Shown here piece by piece: positions 47,146 to 58,229 of a stretch of DNA of 64,000 bases (positions within the stretch are counted from its first letter, which is position 1; each line of letters opens with the position of its first letter). The notes beneath the pieces are model-generated. The model was not told the DNA's origin and made no database searches. It saw only the letters and a list, made by a program, of their open reading frames with translations. Origin of the DNA: Medicago truncatula. Lineage: Eukaryota; Streptophyta; Magnoliopsida; Fabales; Fabaceae. The position numbers and the translations under genes were made by a program. Where the stretch lies: positions 1,624,501 to 1,688,500 of the forward strand of contig NC_053042.1 in NCBI RefSeq assembly GCF_003473485.1, written 5' to 3'.

Positions 47146-47380
47146 GTCATCGTGAGATGTGAACCTCTCTCTATGCAGCTATTTTATGACAAGTTTGAAT
47201 GGTTTAGCATGGTTTTAACTTTTTTATTTTATTTTTCTTTTCCTCTTTTCCTGGTTTAGCATGGTTTTAGATTAAAAAAAAAATCAAAATTTGAAGAAAT
47301 CTCATTTATGTCATGGTGACATGTGAACCTCTCTCTATGCAACTATTTTATGTCACGTTTGAATGGTTTACCATGGTTTT
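47146..47380 (-). promoter_or_regulatory. Duplicated upstream module of FLA copy 3
   Basis: Module 1 at about 47146-47218 and module 2 at 47309-47380. Module 2 here has TGTCACG where the others have TGACAAA, and ACCATGG where they have AGCWTGG, so it is diverging faster than module 1. Confidence 0.65.
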
Positions 47381-47399
47381 GACTTTTTTATGTTATTTT

Positions 47400-48429
47400 T
47401 CTTTTCATGGTTTTAGATCCAAAAAAAATGGAATTTTTTTTCTCACCTTCTTGTGTTTTTCTCACCTTGACCTTTTATCTCCTTAAATTATTTTACCTCG
47501 CCATCTCTATTTTCCTGATTTGTTTTAACTTTTTTTATAAGCTCTTTATTTTATTTGGTTAAACATTTTTTCAAGTGCTTATTTTTAAAACGTCTTAAAG
47601 AACACAATTCACGTTCATCTTGTGTGTTGAAGTCATTTGTTCAACAATATGGCCTTTATGTTCACTCTTGTTTCAAAATGAGAAGTGTAGATTTTAACAT
47701 AACATGTGAGGTCTTCTAAAAAAATATAAGAGGAGAGTAGAACCCCAATTTTATTCCTAAGTAAGCGGATTTGTTACTAGACTTTATTTACCTTCCCGTC
47801 AAACCTTGAATTACCAGAGTCTCATTCCCATAAGAGCCAAAACGTTAACGATGGGGTTTATCAAAGTGACAACAATCTTGATCTTTTCAAAATACTTCTC
47901 CTTGATCACCTATGGAAGCTTGAAGCAAGTTGTTTGATTTCATAAACATATTTGAAAAAACATAAAACATATCTGGAATTTTCATAGCACTTTCGGCCAC
48001 CTAGAGAGCCACCACAGACCACCGTCGACTAGTTTTCCAGTCACCACTTCCAGCCACCTATAACATGCTTAAGAAAAGAATACATTAGATTTATGTTCTT
48101 CATTGTGAGATCTTTCTATTGTTCTAATTCTTCTTGCATTTCGGGGCACCTTCGCCAGAGAGCCACCGCACACCACCGCCGGATGGTTTCCGGTCGAAAT
48201 TAAAAAGCAAAAGTGAAAATAAAATGAGATAGTGGTATCCTTTTTAACTCTTTTGGAAAAAATTGAGACAATGGTATCCTTTTTAATTCTTCTAGAAGAC
48301 AAAAAAAAGGACAACAAGTTTGATGTTAGTGGTGGTGTGGCATGAAGGAGAAAGAATAGTGTTGGATCAGCAGCCGTTTGTGGGTGAGTGGTGGTGAGTG
48401 TTGGAATAATATTTGGCGTTAATTTTTTT
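47400..48429. other. FLA copy 3 distal upstream spacer
   Basis: 47685-47860 is paralogous to 56095-56133 joined to 57248-57400 (GTAGATTTTA, ATAAGAGG, CAATTTTATTCCTAA-type blocks), with the MULE-like element absent here. Near 48000-48200 a CACCGCCGG / GCCACC-rich stretch has no clear frame. Confidence 0.5.
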
Positions 48430-50200
48430 TATATATATAAGAAAGGAGAGTGGACACACATCAAGAGGCAACATCAATATCCCAACTAGGTTGGTACCCC
48501 GATAAATCTCCATCCTACACCGCCAAACTCTAAAAATTTATTTAAAAAATGGGAAAAAATACAAAGGAGGGGGAACTAGGCCAAAACCCTCCAAAATAAA
48601 ACAGAAAGCAAGAAAAGAAAGAAAAAACCTAAAAATAACCCAAAAACAAGCTATGAAAATCTGTAGTTGGGAAAACCACATATATCCCTAAAGAAATCAA
48701 CATTCAACTCATTAGGGGAGAGAAGACAACCAAACCATCCATGAATTGAATGACCCATGTTAGCTAATTTATCCACACAGCAGTTACCTTCTCGGTAAAT
48801 ATGAGATGAACCAAACTGTAATCCAAGACTCTAACATTCCAATAGAGGAAATTCATTGAGTCGTCAGATGGTTATCACCCCGAGCACAAGTTTAAGTGGG
48901 CTGCTTTGCGAAGACTTGTTGCAATTTAATTTTTTGTTTCTGCTCCCTTGTTAGTACCGGCATTAAGTCTTCCGCATCTGACCTTTTATCATATTCACGA
49001 ACTCGGACCCATAAATATAGGCCGTGTTGAATGTTCTTGCTAGGATGTACTTCTTGCTTTTGTAAAACGACAACCTCTTGCTCCTCTGGAATTGTCATGG
49101 GCATGCTAGCTGCAAGAGGGTGCTCTACCACAACCGGTGACAACAAGGAGGGGCGTGACCCAGAATGTACCTCATAATGGTCAACAAGAGTATCTGGCTT
49201 AACCTGGACCGATTCTACAGACACCTCATGCACCTCAATGTGCTCAATAGGGGATGAATGTGGTACACGCTCGTGGGAACCCTTGGGACTCTCGACCAGC
49301 TCCCGCGGGCTCGAACTATTGTGTTCCACATCATCATAAAGCGTAACAGTGACATCATCCACCGTGGGGTTCCCCAACACCTCCCGCGATGTCAGATGCA
49401 ACTGTTCTACTCTCTCAAAATGCGCGTCAACGTGCTCAATAGGGGAAACAATATCTAACATTGGCATAATACGTGGCAACTCCTCATGAGAAATTTTGTC
49501 AAACACATTGAATGAATTTGACGACAAAGGCGGAACGGACACGGGGACGTCCATCTGAGAAGTAGCCACTGCTGAAGTAGCAATAGAAACCGTCTCCATC
49601 TATGAAGTAGAAGCTGGGATGTCCAGAGTAATGGAAGCCAGTGATGTAGTAGATGCAATAACTGGTATTCTTTGAGTGGTGGTAACTGTTGAAGCAACCG
49701 GAATTGGAACCCATGTCCAAGTTATACCATTGGCTGAAGTAGAAGCACCCACGTCATTGTTCTGCCAAGCTGGTTTAGGGGGGGCTGCTTCGGCAATAAC
49801 AATTTGTTTCCCTCGATCATTCTTGTCCTTTGGTGGTTGTGGATGTAACCAACGACAAGTGGAGACATTGTGCCCAATAGCGAAACAGTGATGACAAAAC
49901 AACGGTCTCCGCTCATATTGAACCTCCACTTTGAAAGCGAAGCCATCTCTCTCAACAAGAATTTCATCATAAGCTCTCTTTGAAAGATCAATGTTAACTA
50001 AAATTCTTGCGTAATGGCCAAAGGTACGGTTTCGTGTCGGTCCATCAATGTCAATCGGGGTACCCACCACACTTGCTATTTCCTTCAAAATTCTCTCCTG
50101 CCAATATTCCTGCGGTAACTCTACGAATCGAATCCAGAGTGAAGCATGGGTCTGTTTCTGAGCAAGGTACGTATTTGAAGTCTTTGGTCCATTGTGATAA
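48430..50200 (-). pseudogene. L1-type LINE with most of ORF2 deleted
   Basis: Minus strand, 5' to 3'. An ORF1 protein with the plant DUF4283-like region (LWIRFVELPQEYW, TFGHYARILVNIDLS) and a CCHC knuckle, CHHCFAIGHNVSTC, sits at about 49908-49949. It is split by an in-frame TAG at 49600-49602 and runs on to 48892. ORF2 starts at ATG 48856 with the endonuclease opening MNFLYWNVRVL. After about 35 nt the sequence jumps to the RNase H-like tail (HIYREGNCCVDKLANMG, about 48742-48806) in another frame. A LINE 3' UTR follows, with GGGGTACCAACCTAGTTGGG, and an AT/A tail near 48430. Endonuclease, reverse transcriptase and zf-RVT are all missing. Confidence 0.85.
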
Positions 50201-50216
50201 CCTTAATAAATGGTGA

Positions 50217-50896
50217 AGTTACCTTCAAACACAATCTACAACCTTGCTTAAAAGCTTTGGTGTAGGACACGAGTTTACAACTCAATAAATAGTCCTTAAC
50301 ATGTATCAAGGAGATACAAGCAAGCCTCACAATAAAAAATAAAAAAACAGTACTAAACTTGCATCAACACGATACAAGAGTAGACACACAAAGACTCAAA
50401 ACCCTAAAACTAGACTTTTAGAAATGACGGCTTGAATAATCAATTAGGTCTTGAAGTTTTCCTTTTATACTGAAGCAATATGGGCTAAATAACCTTGTTG
50501 GGCTTCATAACAAAGTAGATCGTCCATCTGATCTACAAAACACGAATCAGAACAAACAAGGAAAGTCCTAAGAAGTAGGAACGTTTTTCGGAACTTCCAA
50601 ACATATCCAATTATTCCCTAAACTATTGTTGCTCTTTTGGGAATAAAAGCACAACTGATTTTGTATAGATATGCGCGTTGCTTGGTCAGCAAGATATGGG
50701 AAAGTGGTTTCCTTAAAAAAGATAAAGCGCGCGTACAAGTAGGCATGAAACCAGGCACACTGAACTGTTCCAGGATGTTGGAACATCATATCCAACATCT
50801 TACAGAAATGCATAAAACATGTTGGAATATTGTATCCAACAACATAAACAAGGATATTTGTTTTAGCAATAATGCAGCCAATACAAATACCTAACA
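50217..50896 (-). mobile_element. Probable LTR of a copia-type element
   Basis: On minus it begins TGTTAGGTATTTGTATTGGC at 50896, where paralogy with 42.9 kb also breaks. It contains repeated GTTGGATACAATATTCCAAC-like words and a GTCCTACACC stretch. The other end is not identified, so this is a tentative solo or truncated LTR. Confidence 0.4.
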
Positions 50897-52024
50897 TCTT
50901 GTACGCTTAATAGCTCTTCCATGCTCATCCATTGATTTACTAACAAATTCAACTAAAAGAAATGAAAACTTTCTATAAAGCCTTTAAACTTACTCCTAAA
51001 CACTGCTAAAAACACAATATGATTAATTGTCATCATTATCTCTAATCTTACATATGTGGCAACAATGTGGTAGATAGTGGTAGATAGTGGGTCAACAATG
51101 TGGCAAGCAATGTTAGCGGAGGTGCTTAGTTGTTCTAAGTCTATAAATATACCATTGTAAAGATATTCAACACACACATCAAATCAAACAAATCTTTACA
51201 TATACTTTTATCATTCCTTTATAGCTTTCCTTTACTTTATTTTTGTCTTTTTATGTAATAGTTCATGCTTCCACACTAGACGCTTTTTGGAGTAGTCTAG
51301 AAACCAACAACTAAGAAACGAAGTCTCTTTATCAACATATTCGCTTGATCTAAAAGTGGATAATTGTCTCAAGTGAAAGTTATCATAAATATCATCTTAT
51401 CAGTTGAAGAATCCATAAATCAACAATGTTGTCATGACATCAGCAGATCACACATCTAATTGGCTAAGAGAGAATTTTGAAAGATGAAAACAAATTGAAC
51501 AGTGAGTGGGACCATGAAGGTGAACTCACAAATCATATTTTTGTCTCCACAGCAACAATAACAATGTGTTGATGCATAAGATTTACCCCGTGTTCAACTG
51601 TACATTGTTCAGGCATAACTTTTATGACAAGTTCAGCCAAAATTTGTTTAGGCATGATATTTACCAATGATTCCACCGAATACGTTTGCCACTACTTGCC
51701 TTGGGGGTCAAATTATGGTGAATGAGATGGATGAAAAAGTATTAGAACAAATAAAAAAGATGTTGGTTATGCCAAATGTTCCGGCTTATGGTGTAACTTT
51801 ACAAGCCAGCGATGAAAATGCCCAAGTCCATATTGCAATTAATGGTTGGAACATTCAGTGTCCAGACTTTATTTACATACCTATCAAATCGAATAGTTAA
51901 AATCAAAAAAGAAATTTATTTCGTACCCAGACTTTATTCACATTCCTCTAATTTGTAAGGACATACACCACAATTATAATATACATAACCGTAATTATAC
52001 ATACATACATACATATATACATAC

Positions 52025-52062
<38 letters not shown>

Positions 52063-52242
52063 GTTTTTCTAGAAGTCACCCATGAAGGTGTCTTTTAGTA
52101 ACCCACACCTCAAGGTGTGATTTCCACTTTTTAGTTATAACTTTGCTAAAAGACACCTTCATAAAAGTTAGTTGTGTCTTTTAGCAAATGTTCATAGAAT
52201 AACTTGCTAAAAGACATCTTTATAAAAGGTGTCTTCTAGCAA

Positions 52243-52289
<47 letters not shown>

Positions 52290-53060
52290 GATGGTTAGAG
52301 TGTGGAGAAAAAGATGATGAAAATGAGATGGGGGTTGAGTGCGTGAGCAAGAAGATGAAAGGATGAAAAGGAGACGGGTTGAGTGTGTGAGTAACTTAGT
52401 ATTCAAGGCTTCTATAGTGCAACAGTGCTTGCAAATAGAATTTGCAAGCGTGTGGGTTCAACGGAATGAAATTGAGTTTACATTATGATATTTAAAAAAT
52501 TATATGGAACAATTTAGTTAAAAAATTTGCATGCAAAGAAAATATATAAAAAGGGAAAATTCAAATTTATTATTTGTAGTAAGTTAATATGAACATGACA
52601 ATGAAAAACAAAAATAGAAAAGGAAGTATATGCAAGAAGTTGTTTCACAACAATTTCAAAATTCTCATGTTGAATTTAGTCAAAAGAAAGTGACTGGGAT
52701 GTCCCATAAAATAGTAAAGGTAGCCTCATGTAATACTAAATCGTATCTCTATATTGATGTATTGTCGTATATTTTGTCCATGATTGATAATGAAATGAAT
52801 TGAGTTGTTTCCTTCACAAAAAAGAAGAAGGTCGTATAGTATATAAAAAGATTATATATTATCAATAATTCAATGCATATGGTGTAAGACCGTTAAATTT
52901 TATTTGTAAAAAAAATAATATTAAATTTGATAGTCATTATATATATATATATATATATAATGGACACAAGTTGTATAAGATTTTAATTTGGCCAAAAAAT
53001 ACCTTAATTAGGCTAACGTATCACAAATTAAAGCCATAGGCAATGAAAAATGAAAATGGA
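50897..53060. other. Spacer between FLA copies 3 and 4
   Basis: Left part repeats 42908-43180. 51830-52010 and 52285-52440 repeat 43740-44100. 52041-52245, between two TA arrays, is an extra segment built of repeated GCTAAAAGACACCTT / AAGGTGTCTTTTAG words absent from the sister spacer. 51667-51900 has a 77-codon frame that looks gene-like but is not recognised. Confidence 0.55.
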
Positions 53061-53214
53061 TGAAATAGCATATTAAGTGGTAATCTATTTTCTAAAGTCT
53101 ACAGTAGAAAGATTCAACTTCCTCTTCATGTTTCAAAAAACCTTCCTCTTCATGTATTATAATTAAAATGTATACACTCTTAAACATTATGTTTTCTGAA
53201 TGTATCACTCTACA

Positions 53215-54078
53215 TTACATGACGACCAAGAGTGAAGCGAAGCACATCACTGCTCCAACAAAACCTACAGCAATCCTTGAAGAGCTGCTAGTAGGTGCAG
53301 CATCGGCAGCAACCTCATCACCACCTGGACCGGGAGCCAAAGATGGGCTTTTTGCAGGGGCTTCAACGGGAGATTCGCTGGGCTCATCGGAAGGTGAAGG
53401 AGAATCTGAAACTTCTGTGATGGGCTCTTCAGCAGCCGAAGGAGCGCTTGCATTCTTTGCCTTTGCCGGCGGTGCTTTAAAAACCGAAGAAACATCTACA
53501 TTCGTTTCAGCTGCTGGAGCGCTTGCATTCGATGGTGCACCCAAGGTTTGTGTTTCAAGTCCAGGGTACAAGATAGGTTTCGCGACTTGGATTATGGTGA
53601 TGTTGTAGGGCTGGGCGAAAACAACTTTCACTAGCTTAACGTCGATTGGAGCACCACTCACAGCAGATCCAATGGCCAAATCACCGTCACTAGTGCGATT
53701 AACCTTAAGGTACCCTTGTTGGTCCACGGCGATGCCTGAGGATTGGTAAAGGGTGATCAAGAGTTCGCGCTTACGCATAGCTCCAATGAGCTTCGTTGGA
53801 TCGTAATAGTCAAGGAGCACGTGGGTGGCCATGATAGCCCTGATAGCTTCTGGCATTTTGTCGGATACGGAAGACATGGCGCCGTTATCAAGGGCGAAGA
53901 CGGTGATGGTATTACGACGGTTGATTTGGCCAACAAGCTTGGTTTCGTTGAGGTATTTGTTGAAGGTGGAAAACTCAGGGGTTCTATCTAGCAATTTTTG
54001 GATGTCAAATGCATGAATGGAAGAAGAAACTGTAAGGAAGAGAGCCAAGCAAAGAAAAGACGAGCTTTTGAAACCCAT
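53215..54078 (-). CDS. Fasciclin-like arabinogalactan protein, array copy 4
   Basis: Single exon, 287 aa. It carries the copy 3/4 signature (H102R, P106L, T108I, A256V) on an otherwise copy 1-like FAS1 domain, plus its own F171Y at the end of the H2-like motif and V270A in the GPI tail. The signal peptide is the ancestral form ending SSIHA. The sequons match copy 1. TATA box at 54141-54153, about 65 bp from the ATG. No disabling change is seen. Confidence 0.93.
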   Translation of the reverse strand: MGFKSSSFLCLALFLTVSSSIHAFDIQKLLDRTPEFSTFNKYLNETKLVGQINRRNTITVFALDNGAMSSVSDKMPEAIRAIMATHVLLDYYDPTKLIGAMRKRELLITLYQSSGIAVDQQGYLKVNRTSDGDLAIGSAVSGAPIDVKLVKVVFAQPYNITIIQVAKPILYPGLETQTLGAPSNASAPAAETNVDVSSVFKAPPAKAKNASAPSAAEEPITEVSDSPSPSDEPSESPVEAPAKSPSLAPGPGGDEVAADAAPTSSSSRIAVGFVGAVMCFASLLVVM

Positions 54079-54214
54079 CTTTTCTTTCGGATATTATGCC
54101 TGAAACCAAGACTGCCTTGAGAATTGATAAGATTGTGAGGGTGTTTATATATGTTCCCGACTATGTGTAATTAAGGATAAGTTATTTTGAGGTTTGTCTT
54201 TGAAATCCATTTTT

Positions 54215-54454
54215 GTCATCGTGAGATGTGAACCTCTCTCTATGCAGCTATTTTACGACAAGTTTGAATGGTTTAGCATGGTTTTCACTTTTTTATTTTA
54301 TTTTTCTTTTCCTCTTTTCCTGGTTTAGCATGGTTTTAGATTTAAAAAAAATCAAAATCAATATTTGAAGAAATCCATTTATGTCATGGTGACATGTGAA
54401 CCTCTCTCTATGCAACTACTTTATGACAAATTTAAATGGTTTAGCTTGGTTTTC
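54215..54454 (-). promoter_or_regulatory. Duplicated upstream module of FLA copy 4
   Basis: Modules at about 54215-54287 and 54382-54454, spaced as in copy 1 and nearly identical to it. Confidence 0.65.
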
Positions 54455-54738
54455 ATTTTTTTTTATGGTTATCGCGGTTTTAGATTAAAAAAATGGAAAA
54501 TGATGAGCATATTACTAATTAGATACTAAAATTAAAATAAATCATCCTTAAAAAAATTAAAATAAATCAATTAAAACAAAATTGAAAAATTAAAATGAAA
54601 TTTTTTCCGTAGACAATTCTTCACGCAGTTGTGATGATGTTATGGTACAAAAAGATTTATAGTGTATCAAGAGATGAAATACCTTAGTTATTCGATGTAT
54701 AATTTTTTTGTCTAGTTCAATGTAATATAGTCATTAAG

Positions 54739-54906
54739 ACTATTAAATGTTATTTTTGTTGGTTACTTTTAATTTTGTTTTAATTGATTTATTTTAATTT
54801 TACTATCTAATTAATAATATGCACATCATTTTCCATTTTGTTATTTTTAAATCTAAAACCACGTTAAACCTTGAAAAAGAAAAATAACAACTATTAAATG
54901 TTATTT
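54739..54906. repeat. Inverted fragment of FLA promoter between 17-bp direct repeats
   Basis: ACTATTAAATGTTATTT occurs at 54739-54755 and 54890-54906. The 134 bp between them, read in reverse complement, gives CAAGGTTTAACGTGGTTTTA, then AAAATGGAAAATGATGTGCA and ATTAATTAGATAGT. That is the region just distal to the upstream module, but closer to the version at FLA copies 1 and 2 than to the one 300 bp away in copy 4. Confidence 0.8.
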
Positions 54907-56124
54907 GTAGTAGTAATAATAATAATTTGATGGTGTGTGTATATGTATGTATGTATGTGTGTGTATCATCTTCAACAAGATGTAGACATTTGTCCTTGGT
55001 GTGTAGGATGGTGATCATGTGTTCATAATAATAACACCACCTCTTGCCCCAGTCGTCGACGCTACATGATTGAGTTTGGTTTGTCGTCGCAGATCGGTTC
55101 ATTTTATTCCATATTTCTCACTTCTACCTTTCTTTTCAAGCTTCAATTGGTTAGTTTGTTGATGACAACCTTTTTGGGTTGTTCTTTTGAGGCTCTCCAT
55201 CGTTTGTTTTTTTATTTGTTCTAGGTCAAAGTATGGATTTGGTTTCAAATGTTGTTCAATCGTCACTCCCAATGTTTATTTCAATGTTGTGCTCGTCGAT
55301 TGTTGTTGTTCGTCCTGTTGAGGTTTTTTTGTATTTTTGTTCGTTTTGTTGGGTTCACGTGAGTTTTTGGTTCTCTAAGGTCGTGTGTCATTGGATGTTC
55401 TCGGTCGTCAAGATGGTTGTTTTTATGGGTTGTCGAATGTTCGCTTTGTATTTCAGGTCATGTTGTTGGGTTGTAGCCTTGTAGTTTTGTTGAGTTGTTG
55501 CTTCTTTGATCTACCTTCACCTCTTCTTTGTTGTTGTCTTATTCTTGATCAATGAGTGGGAAGGCGCTCGTTTTGTGTTTTATAGTGGATGGATTTGGTC
55601 TCATCTTATATTTTCATGTACATTAAGATATGTTTTAATGGAGGTATTTGTCAAAGATATTGGAGTGGTATGGAGTTGTTTTGTTCAGGTTGTGTTTGAA
55701 CCACCACACCACCATTATGATTGCCTCCGATCTGGTTTTGTTTGTCACCAAATCACCACTGTTGATTGCCTTAGTGATTTGTTTCTGCCTTCTATCTGGT
55801 TTTGGGAGTCATATGCTAGATTCAATATTTATGGAATTGTTGACTATTTTTGTGATCTGTTTCTAGGTTTTGGTGGATCAATCGTTTTTGCTTTGAGATC
55901 GGGAGTGTCAGATTTAAAATTCAAGATTTTTGCCTTGTTATTGTGTCTTCTCCGCGTACTAGGGGTTGAGTGGTGGTTTAAAAGAGTGGTGGTTTAGGGT
56001 GTTAGAAGGAGTAGCTTGTTTCAAGATATGGGTTATTGGTTTGTTCTGTCTTATATTTTCGTTGCTAGACTATTAGAATTTTTTAAAATAAAATTAAGAT
56101 AAGAAATGTAGATTTTACATAAGA
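54907..56124. other. GT-rich low-complexity spacer
   Basis: Strongly T/G-rich on plus, leaving an 83- and a 163-codon frame open, composed mostly of Val, Phe, Leu, Cys and Trp with no domain. I do not call a gene. Confidence 0.5.
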
Positions 56125-57256
56125 TGGGAGGTCAAGTGAGAGGAGTATCTATTGTGAGAGATGAGATGACTCATTAATAACCATTAGATTAAATTATGTG
56201 ACTCAGATTAAAAGCTCCTTATTAAATTAACTACACATAATTTTTTTCCTTCTTTTTTCCTCGTCTCCTTCATCATCTTTACCGGTTCTCCCTTCCTCTT
56301 CTTCCTTCTCCATTGGAAACAGATGCAATTCAAAATTGCAAGTTCTCTTCTCTTCCATAAACCAACCCTACTTGTTTTTTTTCCTGCATGTTTTTTATTA
56401 TGTATACTAAACTCATCTCCAATTCATATCTCAGCCTTCCTATCCCTAATTTTATGTCTCTCAAAATTAATTTATAAGGTCATATAACAAAGCCCAAAAT
56501 TATGTTTTTTTATTCTAAAAACATCAGGTTTTTCTAATTTATTAATTGTATATCATTTTAAAATTAGTAGAAACAAAATCCTCACATTACCATTGATGCG
56601 TGGTTTGAGCACCATAATCACTACCATTGTTATACGGGAGAAAAATGAGCAATGGAGTTATACAAAATTCATTTTTCTTGAATTTGTTATATGGTATAAC
56701 AAATTTGTTATATGGTATAACAAATTAAATCTAGGGTTAATGGTGTTTTACCCGTGTAATATAGGTCATTTTTTATTTTCCTCCCTGTAAAATATTTTTT
56801 TTTATTTATCCCCCTGTAAAAAAACGAAAAGAATTCTGCAAAAAAAAAATAATAAAGTTTTTTTATGACCTATTAGGGGGTATTTCAAAAAAAAAAAAAT
56901 TACAGGAGGAAAACAAAAAATGACCTATATTACAGGGGGTTAAACACCATTAACCCTTAAATCTAATAGACCATTGAAAAGAATTCTTTTATTACATCGC
57001 TAGTAGAGTTAATTATTAGAGTGTATAGTAGTGCAACAAGTTGGTGAGCAATGGAGTTCGAGAAAGAGAATACAAGAGAAAATTGATAGAAAATGAGGAA
57101 GGGGAAGGGGTAACTTAGTAAAGATGAATCATGTGTATTAATTTAATATGAAGCTTTTAATTTGAGCCACATAATTTAATTTAATGGCCATTAATGAGTC
57201 CTCTTATCTCTCACAATAGATACTCACTCACTTAATACATGCTAAAATGGGAGGTC
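56125..57256. mobile_element. MULE-like non-autonomous element (~1.1 kb)
   Basis: TGGGAGGTC is repeated at 56125-56133 and 57248-57256 (9 bp). Inside, AAGTGAGAGGAGTATCTATT with TGTGAGAGATGAG on the left matches CTCTTATCTCTCACAATAGATACTCACTCACTT on the right in inverse, and the similarity continues past ACTCATTAATAACCATTAGA. The right border has about 14 extra bases before the repeat. A hAT-like MITE is nested inside. Confidence 0.65.
56733..56957. mobile_element. hAT-like foldback MITE, second family member
   Basis: AGGGTTAATGGTGTTTTACC on the left pairs with GTTAAACACCATTAACCCT on the right. TTAAATCT flanks it (8 bp, shared border base). Same family as 32314-32603 but about 65 bp shorter, with a divergent middle. 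Confidence 0.88.
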
Positions 57257-57754
57257 CTATAAAAAAAACATAAGAGGGGAGAAGAACCGGAATTTTATTC
57301 CTAACTATAACCATTTTTACCATACTTTACTTACATTCGAGCCGAACCTTGGATACTAGTCTCATTCCTCAAGGAACGAGAGTGTTAACATAAGGGAGAA
57401 AAATGTAATTCATATTTCTCTTATAAAAATATAATTTTATCTAATATGTTTTGCATAATTGAGAAGAAGAGTGTATATTTTGACCTTAAAAGGAGAAGAT
57501 AATACTCTCCTCCATTTAAGTTTGTTCATTTTTTTTCGTACAAAGGTTTGATGAATGTTGTTCCTCCATACGTCTCAAACTATTTGGCACTCCAACCAAA
57601 AATATATTTTATTTTGTATGTGTCTATTTTTTTTTCTTTGAGGAAAAAAAATGATAAGACTTTTTTATTAAAAAAAATAAATGATAGACTTTTCTTTTCA
57701 TTTTTGGTAATACCTATTTTTCTTAATATGAGAGAAAACCGCCCTTTGTTTTTC

Positions 57755-57975
57755 ATAACTAGTGCCCCGGAGGCACTAGTTAACATTTTCCGTCTTGTTA
57801 ACTAATGCCCCCGGAGCACTAGTTAAGGAAGTTAAATATAGAAAAAAAATTATTGGAAACACCAATTTTTTTACTTTTAAAAAGTTAAATACTCACGTTT
57901 TCACAATTCTCAATATAATATTTCTAATTTTGTGCTCTTAACTAGTACTTCGGAGGCACTAGTTAACATTTCTCA
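57755..57975. mobile_element. MITE with palindromic AACTAGTGCC...GGCACTAGTTAAC ends
   Basis: ACTAGTGCCCCGGAGGCACTAGTTAAC at the left is followed closely by a second such palindrome (57798-57827). ACTAGTACTTCGGAGGCACTAGTTAAC is at the right. Member or near relative of the family at 26-28.6 kb; the double left palindrome suggests two nested or overlapping copies. Confidence 0.5.
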
Positions 57976-58229
57976 ATAAAAATAATTGAATTTCGTAAAT
58001 TTTAGGAGTCAAATCCATAGTAAATGAGTTGTTGGATTATTATTTTTTATGGAAATAAGCTTACCACATTTCATTCATAATAAGAGTATAAATACATCAT
58101 GTATGCCAACAAAAAGTTGTAAACTAGCATACCATAAGGCTAACCTAGATAAGATATAAGCAACACCGTTGACTTGTGATAAGCCATTTAATTATATGCC
58201 TTATATTAGAATTTTAGGTATAGTTTCCA

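Noticed and set aside
55233-55997. 83- and 163-codon frames in GT-rich DNA
   Set aside because: Amino-acid composition reflects T/G bias. No signal peptide, domain or splice structure makes sense.
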